The position numbers were made by a program, and so were the translations under genes. From contig JACMOQ010000554.1 of NCBI GenBank assembly GCA_014377905.1, positions 1 to 17,675 of the forward strand: a DNA stretch of 17,675 nucleotides. The letters are read 5' to 3'. The notes under the pieces were generated by a model. It did no database searches. It saw nothing but the letters and a program-made list of their open reading frames with translations, and was not told the DNA's origin. Below, in pieces: positions 6,737-14,410 of the stretch. Every line of letters begins with the position of its first letter. The stretch's first letter is position 1. Source of the DNA: Acetobacteraceae bacterium. GTDB lineage: Bacteria > Pseudomonadota > Alphaproteobacteria > Acetobacterales > Acetobacteraceae.

Positions 6737-7978
6737 ATGCTTACGCGTCGTAATGCCTTCAAGGCAGCCGCCGGCCTGGCGGCTACAGCAACGGTCGGAA
6801 CGGCCGGGGTTGCCAATGCCGCCGACAAAGTCATCAAGATCGGCTTGAACATGTCGTTTACCGGTGCGGACGCTGAATCAGCGGTTCGTGTCGCCAACGC
6901 CGCGATCATGGCGTTCGATGACGCCAATTCGACCGGCGCCATCAAGGGCTACAAGTTTGAATACGTGAAGTTCGACGATGGCACCGCCACCGCCGGCCAA
7001 TATGATCCGGCCCAGGCCGCCACCAACGCCCGCAAGATGGTGTCCGATAAAGCCTTCGTCGCCGCCCTTGGCCCGCAAATGTCGGGCGCCGGCAAGGCGA
7101 TGGCGCCGATCCTGAGCGAGGGCAACCTCGCCATCATCACCCCGTCCTCCACCAACCCCGACATCACCGACCCGAAATTTGCCGCGCAATATCGCCCGGC
7201 CGGCAAGGCGATCTATTTCCGCACCGTCGCCACCGACGCCTTCCAGGGTCCGAACATGGCCAACTTCATGGCCAAGACCCTTAAAATCAAGTCCGTCTAC
7301 GTTCTCGATGATAGCGGCGCCTATGGCGTGGGTATCGCAGACGCATTCCAGGCCCAGATCGAGAAAAACGGCGTTAAAGTGCTCGGACGGGACCGGCTTG
7401 ATCCGAAAGCAGTCGATTACGCGGCGGTTCTGACCAAGATCAAAGCGCTCAACCCGGATGCGCTTTACTTCGGCGGCGTCGGCCAGGCTGGCGTGAAACT
7501 CGTCAAGCAATCTTACGAAATCGTGCCGAACATGATCAAGGCCGGTGGCGACGGCGTTTATTCGACCGACATCCTCAAAGGCGCGGGTTTCCCGTCATTC
7601 GATAATTGGTATTCCACTCAGGCATCCCCGCATGTCACTGAGGAAAAAGGGTCCGAAGTGTTCACGACCCGCTTCTTCCAGCGCTTCGGGTCGCGCCCGG
7701 ATGATTACGCGGTGACCTGCTACACGGCGGCCCAAGTGATCATCCAGGCGGCGAAGGACATCGTTGCCACCGGCAAAGAACCGACCCGCGACGCGATGCA
7801 GGCCGCCATCCAGAACGTTTCGCTGAAAGGAAGCCTGATCGGCACTGTTGAATTTGACCCGAATGGCGACATGAAGAACAAGGTGATCAGCGTTTTCCAG
7901 GTCAAGAAGGACGCTGCCAAGCCGCTCGACGATACTGAATCGCAGTTCAAGTATGTCGGCGTGGCGCCGATGTCCTGA
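6737..7978 (+). CDS. livK: Branched-chain amino acid ABC transporter, periplasmic binding protein (LivK-like)
   Basis: A 413-residue exported protein. MLTRRNAFKAAAG plus a hydrophobic stretch ending in GVANAAD is a twin-arginine-type signal peptide, with likely cleavage after residue 28. The mature protein begins KVIKIGLNMSFTGADAESA, the usual first strand of Leu/Ile/Val binding proteins (Peripla_BP_6). It continues with FVAALGPQMSGAGKAMAPI, IITPSSTNPDIT, YFRTVATDAFQGPNMANFM and VYVLDDSGAYGVGIADAF, all typical ligand-cleft text. It is first in the liv operon and is followed by a large hairpin before the permeases, consistent with much higher expression of the binding protein. Related proteins also bind amides, urea or aromatic acids, so the precise ligand is open. 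Confidence 0.9.
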   Translation: MLTRRNAFKAAAGLAATATVGTAGVANAADKVIKIGLNMSFTGADAESAVRVANAAIMAFDDANSTGAIKGYKFEYVKFDDGTATAGQYDPAQAATNARKMVSDKAFVAALGPQMSGAGKAMAPILSEGNLAIITPSSTNPDITDPKFAAQYRPAGKAIYFRTVATDAFQGPNMANFMAKTLKIKSVYVLDDSGAYGVGIADAFQAQIEKNGVKVLGRDRLDPKAVDYAAVLTKIKALNPDALYFGGVGQAGVKLVKQSYEIVPNMIKAGGDGVYSTDILKGAGFPSFDNWYSTQASPHVTEEKGSEVFTTRFFQRFGSRPDDYAVTCYTAAQVIIQAAKDIVATGKEPTRDAMQAAIQNVSLKGSLIGTVEFDPNGDMKNKVISVFQVKKDAAKPLDDTESQFKYVGVAPMS

Positions 7979-7984
7979 GGTAAA

Positions 7985-8096
7985 TTGGAGGGTGCGCATG
8001 TCAGATTAGTGTCCTGGCCTTGAAGTTCGTGAACAACAGCGAACTTTGAGGGCAGGGACACTAGCGAGGCGTCCACCCTCCAACGTTTTGTTTTGC
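7985..8096 (+). terminator. Nested hairpin with T-rich tail between livK and livH (attenuator/partial terminator)
   Basis: The outer arms TTGGAGGGTG (7985-7994) and CACCCTCCAA (8074-8083) are perfect complements. They enclose a second, longer stem (8007-8063). The outer stem is followed at 8084-8096 by CGTTTTGTTTTGC, a broken T tract. The position right after the binding-protein stop and before livH fits a partial terminator and 3'-end protector that lowers permease expression. Efficiency cannot be judged from sequence. Confidence 0.6.
8007..8063. repeat. Long imperfect palindrome inside the livK-livH hairpin, TA-bounded
   Basis: The left arm 8007-8029 starts TAGTGTCC and ends GAAGTTCG; the right arm 8040-8063 starts CGAACTT and ends GGACACTA. 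The arms pair almost throughout with a few mismatches and a one-base bulge, around the 10-base loop 8030-8039. The ends are TA on both sides, as left by elements that insert at TA. It may be a small palindromic repeat or non-coding MITE lodged in the terminator loop. No second copy is present in the window. Confidence 0.55.
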
Positions 8097-8124
8097 GATA
8101 GTTGTACGATGCGAGGGCAAGTCT

Positions 8125-9054
8125 ATGACGGCCGGCGATATTCTTTTGCAGCAGGCCATCAATGGTCTGAGCCTTGGGGCAATGTACTCTCTGCTGGCGC
8201 TCGGGTTCACCCTCGTTTACGGCATCATGGAATTGATTAACTTTGCCCACTTTAACGTCTTCATGGTCGGATCGATGATCGCCATGCTGGTGTTGCAGGC
8301 CTTCGGGCTATCCGGGCAACAAACTATCCTGACCGGATTGCCTTTGATCGGGGTTTTGTTGGTCGGGTTCATCGTTTCGATGGTGGGATGCGGCCTGATC
8401 GGCGTGTTGATCGAACGGTTCTTGTTGCGCCCGTTACGCAACGTAAAGGGGCCGGCGGCGATGATTACCACGATCGGGGTGTCCTACATCCTGTTCAATT
8501 TAGTTCTGCTGACCTTGGGCACGGACTCGAAGAATTTCCCCAACCCGTTGCCGCCGATCAAATGGGAAATCGGTGGCGCGGTGCTTCGCCTGCGCGAAGT
8601 GCTGATATGGGTCATTGCATTAGCATTGATGGGCGGACTGACCTATTTTGTGACCTATACCAAGCTTGGCAAAGCAATGCGGGCCACCGCTCAAGACCCC
8701 GAAGCCGCCAGGATGATGGGCGTCGAGGTCGATAGAGTGGTGATGAGCGCGTTCTTCCTCGGCTCGGCGTTGGCCGGGGCATCGGGTATGATTTTCGGTC
8801 TCTATTACAATCTCGCCAAGGTCGATATCGGTTTTGCCGCCGGATTGCGTGCTTTTACCGCGGCCGTGCTCGGCGGGATTGGCAATGTCCCAGGGGCAAT
8901 GTTGGGCGGCGTATTGATCGGCCTGATCGAGTCTGGCAGCGGCCAGGTGATTGGTGCGGCTTGGACTGATGTGGTGATTTTCGGCATCCTGGTGCTTGTG
9001 CTGGTGTTCCGTCCGGCAGGGCTGCTTGGCCGCCTTGCGCCAAATAAATCCTGA
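8125..9054 (+). CDS. livH: Branched-chain amino acid ABC transporter permease LivH
   Basis: A 309-residue inner-membrane protein with about eight hydrophobic segments. It opens LLQQAINGLSLGAMYSLLAL and continues GFTLVYGIMELINFAHF, the conserved start of LivH proteins. Later come RATAQDPEAARMMGVEVDRV (the cytoplasmic loop contacting the ATPase) and AVLGGIGNVPGAMLGGVLIG. It forms the translocation pore together with the LivM part of the next gene. GAGGG seven bases before the ATG serves as ribosome site. It is separated from livK by a hairpin and from the livMG fusion by 13 bases, so it is in the same operon. Confidence 0.93.
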   Translation: MTAGDILLQQAINGLSLGAMYSLLALGFTLVYGIMELINFAHFNVFMVGSMIAMLVLQAFGLSGQQTILTGLPLIGVLLVGFIVSMVGCGLIGVLIERFLLRPLRNVKGPAAMITTIGVSYILFNLVLLTLGTDSKNFPNPLPPIKWEIGGAVLRLREVLIWVIALALMGGLTYFVTYTKLGKAMRATAQDPEAARMMGVEVDRVVMSAFFLGSALAGASGMIFGLYYNLAKVDIGFAAGLRAFTAAVLGGIGNVPGAMLGGVLIGLIESGSGQVIGAAWTDVVIFGILVLVLVFRPAGLLGRLAPNKS

Positions 9055-9059
9055 AGGAG
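9054..9059 (+). promoter_or_regulatory. Ribosome binding site fixing the livM/livG start
   Basis: AAGGAG, overlapping the livH stop codon, lies 8 bases before the ATG at 9068. The open frame reaches back to 8996 inside livH, but that extension is out-of-frame livH sequence, so 9068 is the start. Confidence 0.75.
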
Positions 9060-9067
9060 CGCCGCGC

Positions 9068-11053
9068 ATGAACGCTACCGCCACGGCGCACCCGTCCGCC
9101 GCGCTGACCCATCAGCAGCGCAGCCTGCTGCTTGCTACGCTCGCCTTTATTTTCTTCACCCTGTTGCCGCAATTCTGGGACAATGACGGCGACCTCGATA
9201 GCCTTGCCAACGCGATGTCGTATGCGACGCTGGCATTGGGGCTCAACATCGTTGTCGGCTTTGCCGGCCTGCTCGACCTCGGCTACGCGGCGTTCTTTGC
9301 CATCGGCGCCTATTATTATGGGATTTTCACCAGCTTTCAGGTGATGCCGCCGTGGTCGGAAAGCTGGGCGCCGCTGGCCTATGTCGGGTTGGTGGAAAAA
9401 ATTAACCAGGGTGGCCCGGATTTGGTCCACTTCACCCTGTCATTTTGGATTGCGCTGCCGACCGGCGGATTGGTGGCGGCATTGTTCGGCGTATTGTTCG
9501 GCTTGCCAGTGTTGCGCTTGCGCGGAGATTACCTCGCGATCGTGACCTTGGGCTTTGGCGAGATCGTGCAGATATGTGCGCGCAATCTGGACTGGCTGAC
9601 CAATGGCGCAGCCGGATTAAACGGGGTGCAGGGTCCGAAATTATTTGGCTACCGGTTCGGTGTGCATGCCGAACCATATTACTATGTCGGGCTGGTGCTG
9701 GTTGCCTTTCTGGTGTTCGTCTCGTTCCGCCTGCGGGGCAGCCGCATCGGGCGCGCCTGGATGGCGATCCGCGAAGATGAAACTGCAGCGAGCGCGATGG
9801 GCGTCAACCTGGTGCACTACAAACTGCTCGCCTTTGCGATGGGCGCGGCCTTTGCCGGCATGACTGGGGTATTCTTCATTGCCAAGCTGCAAACCGCAAC
9901 GCCCGAGATGTTCAACTCCGCAGTATCGTCAATGTTGCTGGTAATGGTGGTGCTTGGCGGCATGGGCAGTGTCTGGGGCGTGGTAATCGGCGCGGTGCTG
10001 CTTCAAATGATGCAAACCTGGTTCCTGCCGCAAATGTCCGTCTGGCTGCACGATATCGGAAAAATGACCGGCAGCCCAATGCTGCAAAATGTCGATATGG
10101 TGCAGTGGACCCAGCTGATTTTCGGCGTAATTCTGGTGCTGATGATGCTGTTTCGCCGCGAGGGCCTGGTCCCGGCGGTGCGCAAGGTGGCGCCGCTTAC
10201 CATGGAACAGCAAACCGCCCATGTGGTGCGCGGCGGCTTCCAGGGCCTCGACAAAATCGGCCGCTGGACGCCGGGAACGGGCGTTGCACTCGACATCAAA
10301 GACGTGGTGGTAAAATTTGGCGGGCTGGTAGCGCTGAACAAAGTCAGCCTGCAAGTGCCGGAAGGCGGCGTGGTGGCGGTCATCGGCCCCAACGGCTCGG
10401 GCAAATCCACCCTGTTCAACGTGATTACCGGGTTGGTCGCAGCCGATAGTGGCTCGATCACCTTCCAGGGGGTGGAACTGCTTGGCCTTGCCCCGCATCG
10501 GGTGCTGGAAAACGGCGTTGCTCGCACCTTCCAGAATATCCGCCTGTTTTCCAACCTCACCGTCCTGGAAAACGTGCTGATCGGCGAACATGCCCGGCTG
10601 ACCACTGGCCCGTTTGGCGCGGTGATCCGACCGCCCAGCGTGTTGAAGGAAGAAAGCCGCGCCACTGAATGGGCGATGAATATCATTGCCCTGTTTGGCA
10701 ATCGCCTGACCCCGCGCTGGGACCAGCCAGTGACGGCGCTGAGCTACGCCAATCGTCGCCGGGTGGAAATCGCCCGGGCAATCGCGTCACGCCCGAAAAT
10801 CCTGCTGCTGGATGAACCGACGGCGGGGATGAACCCGGCGGAATCGCTGGAACTCGCCGAGCAAATCAAAAGCCTGCACGACCTCGGCTTGACCATTCTG
10901 CTGATCGAACACAAGCTCGATGTGGTGACCCGTCTGGCCGATAACGTGATCGTATTAGACCACGGCGACAAGATCGCCGAGGGCCTGCCCGATGTGGTGC
11001 GCAAGGATGAAGAAGTGCTGCGCGCCTATCTCGGCCGGGCCGGGGGGCATTAG
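9068..11053 (+). CDS. Fused branched-chain amino acid permease LivM and ATPase LivG
   Basis: One 661-residue protein carries two subunits usually made separately. Residues about 25-390 are LivM: many membrane segments, MSYATLALGLNIVVGFAGLL, DLGYAAFFAIGAYYYG, LRGDYLAIVTLGFGEI and the loop MAIREDETAASAMGVNLVHY. After a short linker the LivG ATPase begins near residue 407 (LDIKDVVVKFGGLVALNKV). It has Walker A GPNGSGKS (440-447), ARTFQNIRLFSNLTVLENVL (Q-loop), signature LSYANRRR (from 558) and Walker B ILLLDEPTAGMNP (from 578), then a C-terminal LLIEHKLDVV switch region. The signature has Ala-Asn where LSGGQ/LSYGQ is usual. LivM-LivG fusions are known in Alphaproteobacteria, so this is unlikely to be an assembly error. 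It is followed after two bases by livF. Confidence 0.92.
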   Translation: MNATATAHPSAALTHQQRSLLLATLAFIFFTLLPQFWDNDGDLDSLANAMSYATLALGLNIVVGFAGLLDLGYAAFFAIGAYYYGIFTSFQVMPPWSESWAPLAYVGLVEKINQGGPDLVHFTLSFWIALPTGGLVAALFGVLFGLPVLRLRGDYLAIVTLGFGEIVQICARNLDWLTNGAAGLNGVQGPKLFGYRFGVHAEPYYYVGLVLVAFLVFVSFRLRGSRIGRAWMAIREDETAASAMGVNLVHYKLLAFAMGAAFAGMTGVFFIAKLQTATPEMFNSAVSSMLLVMVVLGGMGSVWGVVIGAVLLQMMQTWFLPQMSVWLHDIGKMTGSPMLQNVDMVQWTQLIFGVILVLMMLFRREGLVPAVRKVAPLTMEQQTAHVVRGGFQGLDKIGRWTPGTGVALDIKDVVVKFGGLVALNKVSLQVPEGGVVAVIGPNGSGKSTLFNVITGLVAADSGSITFQGVELLGLAPHRVLENGVARTFQNIRLFSNLTVLENVLIGEHARLTTGPFGAVIRPPSVLKEESRATEWAMNIIALFGNRLTPRWDQPVTALSYANRRRVEIARAIASRPKILLLDEPTAGMNPAESLELAEQIKSLHDLGLTILLIEHKLDVVTRLADNVIVLDHGDKIAEGLPDVVRKDEEVLRAYLGRAGGH

Positions 11054-11055
11054 TC

Positions 11056-11793
11056 ATGGCGAGCACACCGTTACTGGAATTCAAAAACGTCAACACCTAT
11101 TACGGCGACCTTCATGTCCTGAAGGACGTTGATTACACCATCGGCGAGGGCGAGATCGTCAGCCTGCTTGGTGGCAATGCCTGCGGCAAATCTACCACCA
11201 TGAAGACGATCATGGGCGTGGTGCGGGCGGAGAAAGGCACGGTCACCTATCAGGGCCAGGAGATTAACGGGCTGGCGACATCCGAACGGGTCCGACGCGG
11301 CATTGCCCCGGTGTTGGAAGCGCGCCGGCTGTTTGCCCGCATGTCGGTGTTCGAGAACCTCGAAATGGGCGCTTACACCCAGCCGCGCGGTGGTCAGTTC
11401 GATGACGATATTGCCCGGGTTTATGAGCTTTTTCCGCGGGTCAAGGAGCGCCGGAACCAGCAGGCCGGCACACTGTCGGGCGGCGAACAGCAGATGGTGG
11501 CGATCGGTCGCGCGCTGATGGCCCGCCCCAAGCTGATCTGCATGGACGAACCGTCAATGGGCCTTTCACCGCTGTTTGTTGAGCTGGTGTTCGATACCAT
11601 TCAGACCATCAACCGCCAGGGCGTGTCGATCTTCATGGTCGAACAGAACGCCAATATGGCGCTTTCGATTGCCCATCGCGGCTATGTGTTGCAATCAGGC
11701 GCGGTGGTGCTATCGGGCACGGCCGCCGAATTGCGCTCCAATGAGATGATCAAGCAGGCCTATCTCGGGGAAATGGAAGCACCGGTTGCGTGA
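11056..11793 (+). CDS. livF: Branched-chain amino acid ABC transporter ATPase LivF
   Basis: A 245-residue ATPase, second motor subunit of the importer. Walker A is GGNACGKS (39-46): it satisfies GxxxxGK[ST] but is not the usual GPNGAGKT. The signature LSGGEQQMVAIGRAL (140-154) and Walker B LICMDEPSMGLSP (160-172) are intact, as is the switch text IFMVEQNANMAL. VLEARRLFARMSVFENLEMG is the LivF-type Q-loop region, separating it from LivG. It is encoded two bases after the LivM/LivG stop and shares a GTGA overlap with the following phosphatase-like gene. It should pair with the LivG half of the fusion to form the ATPase dimer. Confidence 0.93.
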   Translation: MASTPLLEFKNVNTYYGDLHVLKDVDYTIGEGEIVSLLGGNACGKSTTMKTIMGVVRAEKGTVTYQGQEINGLATSERVRRGIAPVLEARRLFARMSVFENLEMGAYTQPRGGQFDDDIARVYELFPRVKERRNQQAGTLSGGEQQMVAIGRALMARPKLICMDEPSMGLSPLFVELVFDTIQTINRQGVSIFMVEQNANMALSIAHRGYVLQSGAVVLSGTAAELRSNEMIKQAYLGEMEAPVA

Positions 11794-12200
11794 TCGGCGC
11801 GGTGACCTTGCGTCTGCTTGGGCGCAATCGGATCATCCAGGGCGGACCGTTTGACGATTTCCAGCCGCCGGCGATTGGGGTTTGCTTGGAAGTGCGGTCA
11901 CTGCGCGTGGCCGAGGCAGCCTTGGTGCTGCCGGTGGTCGATTATGGCGCGCCCGATGCCGCCGAGTTGACGGCGGCGCTGCGCGATGTGCTTGCCCTGA
12001 TGGCCACCAACCCCGATTTGCCAGTCTATATCGGCTGTCGGGCTGGCATCGGGCGCACCGGAATGATGATCGCGGCATTAGCGAAACTTGCCGGGATTGC
12101 AAACCCGATTGCATGGGTTCGCGCCCATTATCATCCCGATGCGGTAGAAACTTCAGACCAGCACGCAGTGATTGAGGCACTCGATCCGGCGATGATCTGA
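11790..12200 (+). CDS. Small protein-tyrosine/dual-specificity phosphatase-like protein
   Basis: A 136-residue soluble protein. The segment VYIGCRAGIGRTGMMIA (79-95) holds the phosphatase signature CX5R: Cys83, Arg89, followed by Thr-Gly. In this superfamily the Cys is the nucleophile and the Arg binds phosphate. The residue before the Cys is Gly rather than the usual His. Asp51 (in VVDYGAP), 32 residues upstream, is a candidate general acid. The protein is near the lower size limit for the family. It starts with GTG (11790-11792), overlapping the livF TGA by four bases, so it is co-translated with the liv transporter. Whether it acts on a protein, a phosphoinositide-like lipid or a small phosphate ester is unknown. 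No signal peptide is visible. Confidence 0.72.
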   Translation: MIGAVTLRLLGRNRIIQGGPFDDFQPPAIGVCLEVRSLRVAEAALVLPVVDYGAPDAAELTAALRDVLALMATNPDLPVYIGCRAGIGRTGMMIAALAKLAGIANPIAWVRAHYHPDAVETSDQHAVIEALDPAMI

Positions 12201-12304
12201 GCGGCCCCGCGCCGCAAGGTTGATCTACCCCTCAGCACCGGGCTATTTCGGATTGGCAAGCCGGTCATGGAGCGTGAAATTTTGCCTGAAATACTGGTCA
12301 AGAT

Positions 12305-14410
12305 ATGATCTCCAAATTGCGGACCTGGTTGGCGGATCAATGGGGCAGCTTGGTTGGCGGCCCACCGCCGCGGCGTCGATTGGTGGTCGAGGCGGATCGC
12401 CTGCGGGACCGACGCGTTTGGCCCGAGGCGGCTGATGCCTACCGCCGTGTTCTGGCCTATTATCCGGGTTTGGCACCGATCCTGGTCCAGCTTGGCCATG
12501 CCTTAAAGGAGTCCGGTGATGTTGCCGGTGCCGAGGCCGCTTATCGCCAGGCGCTGGTGGCCAAACCGCGCAGTGCGGATACCTATGTTCAGCTCGGCCA
12601 TGTATTGAAGCTGCAAGATCGTCGTGACGAGGCGATTGCCGCCTATGCGTCCGCTGTGCAGGTTAACTCCCGCTTTACCCCAGCCCTGCGAGAGCTGGTG
12701 GCGCTCGGGGCCGGTGCCACGGCCTGGACCTCTGGTCAGGCGGACCTACACGATCTGATGCGGATGACCAGCGATATGCGGGCGATGCTGGCGCGGGTCG
12801 AGCGGCTTCTGCCTGATATTGTCAGCCTGGCCAGTGTCGCGATCGGCCAGTATGGGCTGTTCCGCAAGCTCTATCGCCTCCCGCTTGCCCCTGCCGTATC
12901 CAGCTCGCGACAATGGGCGGTGCTGATTGTGGCCTGCGATGGCGAAATCGAAGCGCCGCTCGCCAGCGTCGTGCGGCAGACCGGACAACCCGCCATTGTG
13001 TTCGTAGCCGGCGCGTCCCCGGCGGCGCTGGCACGGGCGGCGCAGGCGGATCATTATGGCCTCATTTGTCCGGTTCACCCGTGGCCTGATGCAGCGTTGA
13101 CGCCCGCCACGATTGACTGGCTGTTGGTGATTTCCGGAGGCGCAAAGCTTGCTTCATCTGCGCTGGAATGGCTCGACTGGGCGGCTGAAAATTCCACCGC
13201 CGCCGCGATCTACCCGGATGAGGATTGGGTTTCGGCGGAGACCGGCGATTCGGTGCCGAATTTCAAAGCCGGCTTCGATCGATATGCGGATCGGGCGCTT
13301 TACGATCATGCCGTAGTCGCGCTGCGCGCCGGGGTGATTGTACCGGGAAGCTCGCTGGAGGTATCGGACCTGCTTGCCGGGGCGGCCGAGCGCGGATATG
13401 TGGCTCATCTCGCCTGCGTTCTGGCGAGCCGCCCTGGCACGCCCCCCGTCCCGACTGCGCCGAGTCCGATCCGCATCGCGCCGGGCGGCCCAGGCCGCAT
13501 CACGGTGATCGTGCCAACCTGTGACGGCGTTGCCACGTTGCGACCATGCATCAATTCCCTTCGCCGCCTCGCGGTGCGACCGGACGAAATTGAGTTTGTG
13601 GTGGTCGATCATCAGTCGCGATCGGCCGACACATGCGCCTATTTGGCCGAACTTGAACAGGCCGGCGCGGCGACCGTGCTGCGTGTGGATGGTGCGTTTA
13701 ACTGGTCGCGCTTTAACAACGCGGCGGTCGCGACGAGCCGTTCCGAGCTGCTGCTGTTTATCAACGACGATGTCGAGTTCGCGACCGCGGGCTGGGACGA
13801 CATCCTGCGCACCGTTCTTCAGGAACCAGGTATCGGCGTGGTAGGCGCAAGGCTGAATTACCCGGATGGCGGCTTGCAGCACGCCGGGATTATCTTCGGG
13901 CCGAACCGGCGCTGCGACCACGAAGGCGTGGGCGTGGCGCGTGTCCCGGCCCAAATTGCGCAACGATGGGCTGTAAGGCGCCAGGTGGGCGCGGTAACCG
14001 GCGCGTTCCTAGCCTGCCAGCGCCAAGTTTACGCCGACATGAATGGTTTTGACACGACACTGCCGATCTGGTTTGGCGATGTCGATTTCTGCATGCGGGT
14101 GCGCGCGGTCGGCGCGGCGGTGCTGTACGAACCGCGGTTGGTCGGGGTGCATCACGAATCGCGCACCCTCGCGCGCAACGCCTCCGACCCCGCGCGCAGC
14201 CGGATTTGGGATCAATCACTGGCCGACATGCAGCGCCGCTGGGGGGCCGCGCTGGTGACGGACCCGTGGTTCAACCCCCATTTCGCCCGCCAGGGGCGGC
14301 CGTTTGAGGCGATCATTGCGCCGTCGCTGGAGCAGATTCGCCTGCATCTGGTCGGTGGGATTAGGCCGGCAGCGCCACCCGAGGGTCGACGAACGGACCC
14401 CAGGTATTAA
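12305..14410 (+). CDS. TPR-containing glycosyltransferase family 2 protein
   Basis: A 701-residue protein, predicted cytoplasmic. Residues about 25-124 are TPR repeats (for example VQLGHALKESGDVAGAEAAY at 61-80, again VQLGHVLKLQDRRDEAIAAY at 95-114). Residues about 204-345 look like a worn GT-A domain, recognisable mainly by AIYPDEDWV (301-309) and NFKAGFDRY. Residues 398-660 are a full GT2 domain: ITVIVPTCDG, FVVVDHQS, FINDDVEF (the DxD-type metal/sugar-nucleotide site, Asp488-Asp489), LNYPDGGLQHAGII and WFGDVDFCMRVR with His616-His617 after it. It probably adds sugars to a surface polysaccharide or glycoprotein; donor and acceptor are unknown. A TGA at 12287-12289 bounds the start; the ribosome site is weak. 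Its last 50 bases overlap the convergent gene. Confidence 0.85.
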   Translation: MISKLRTWLADQWGSLVGGPPPRRRLVVEADRLRDRRVWPEAADAYRRVLAYYPGLAPILVQLGHALKESGDVAGAEAAYRQALVAKPRSADTYVQLGHVLKLQDRRDEAIAAYASAVQVNSRFTPALRELVALGAGATAWTSGQADLHDLMRMTSDMRAMLARVERLLPDIVSLASVAIGQYGLFRKLYRLPLAPAVSSSRQWAVLIVACDGEIEAPLASVVRQTGQPAIVFVAGASPAALARAAQADHYGLICPVHPWPDAALTPATIDWLLVISGGAKLASSALEWLDWAAENSTAAAIYPDEDWVSAETGDSVPNFKAGFDRYADRALYDHAVVALRAGVIVPGSSLEVSDLLAGAAERGYVAHLACVLASRPGTPPVPTAPSPIRIAPGGPGRITVIVPTCDGVATLRPCINSLRRLAVRPDEIEFVVVDHQSRSADTCAYLAELEQAGAATVLRVDGAFNWSRFNNAAVATSRSELLLFINDDVEFATAGWDDILRTVLQEPGIGVVGARLNYPDGGLQHAGIIFGPNRRCDHEGVGVARVPAQIAQRWAVRRQVGAVTGAFLACQRQVYADMNGFDTTLPIWFGDVDFCMRVRAVGAAVLYEPRLVGVHHESRTLARNASDPARSRIWDQSLADMQRRWGAALVTDPWFNPHFARQGRPFEAIIAPSLEQIRLHLVGGIRPAAPPEGRRTDPRY

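Noticed and set aside
6878..7510. 210-residue minus-strand open frame within livK
   Set aside because: Gly/Val/His-rich mirror of a well supported binding protein; no domain seen.
8031..8044. GAAC-N6-GAAC resembling the alphaproteobacterial LexA box
   Set aside because: The known box needs GAAC-N7-GAAC (or GTTC-N7-GTTC); the spacing here is one short and it lies within a hairpin arm and loop after livK, not at a promoter.
10105..10300. Possible missed stop or frameshift between LivM and LivG
   Set aside because: The frame is continuous through a plausible linker, and fused LivM-LivG proteins are known in Alphaproteobacteria, so a genuine fusion is the simpler reading.
9929..10701. Two overlapping antisense frames of 220 and 232 residues in the livM/livG fusion
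   Set aside because: They oppose the LivM-LivG junction and Walker A region, and carry no motif.
12201..12215. GCGGC-CCCGC-GCCGC hairpin after the phosphatase-like gene
   Set aside because: Only a 5-base stem and no T run; such short GC stems arise by chance here. The rest of the 104-base gap to the next gene shows nothing else definite.
13154..13963. 269-residue minus-strand open frame opposite the TPR-GT2 gene
   Set aside because: Long antisense frames are expected in GC-rich coding DNA; the plus-strand frame has clear GT motifs, this one has none.
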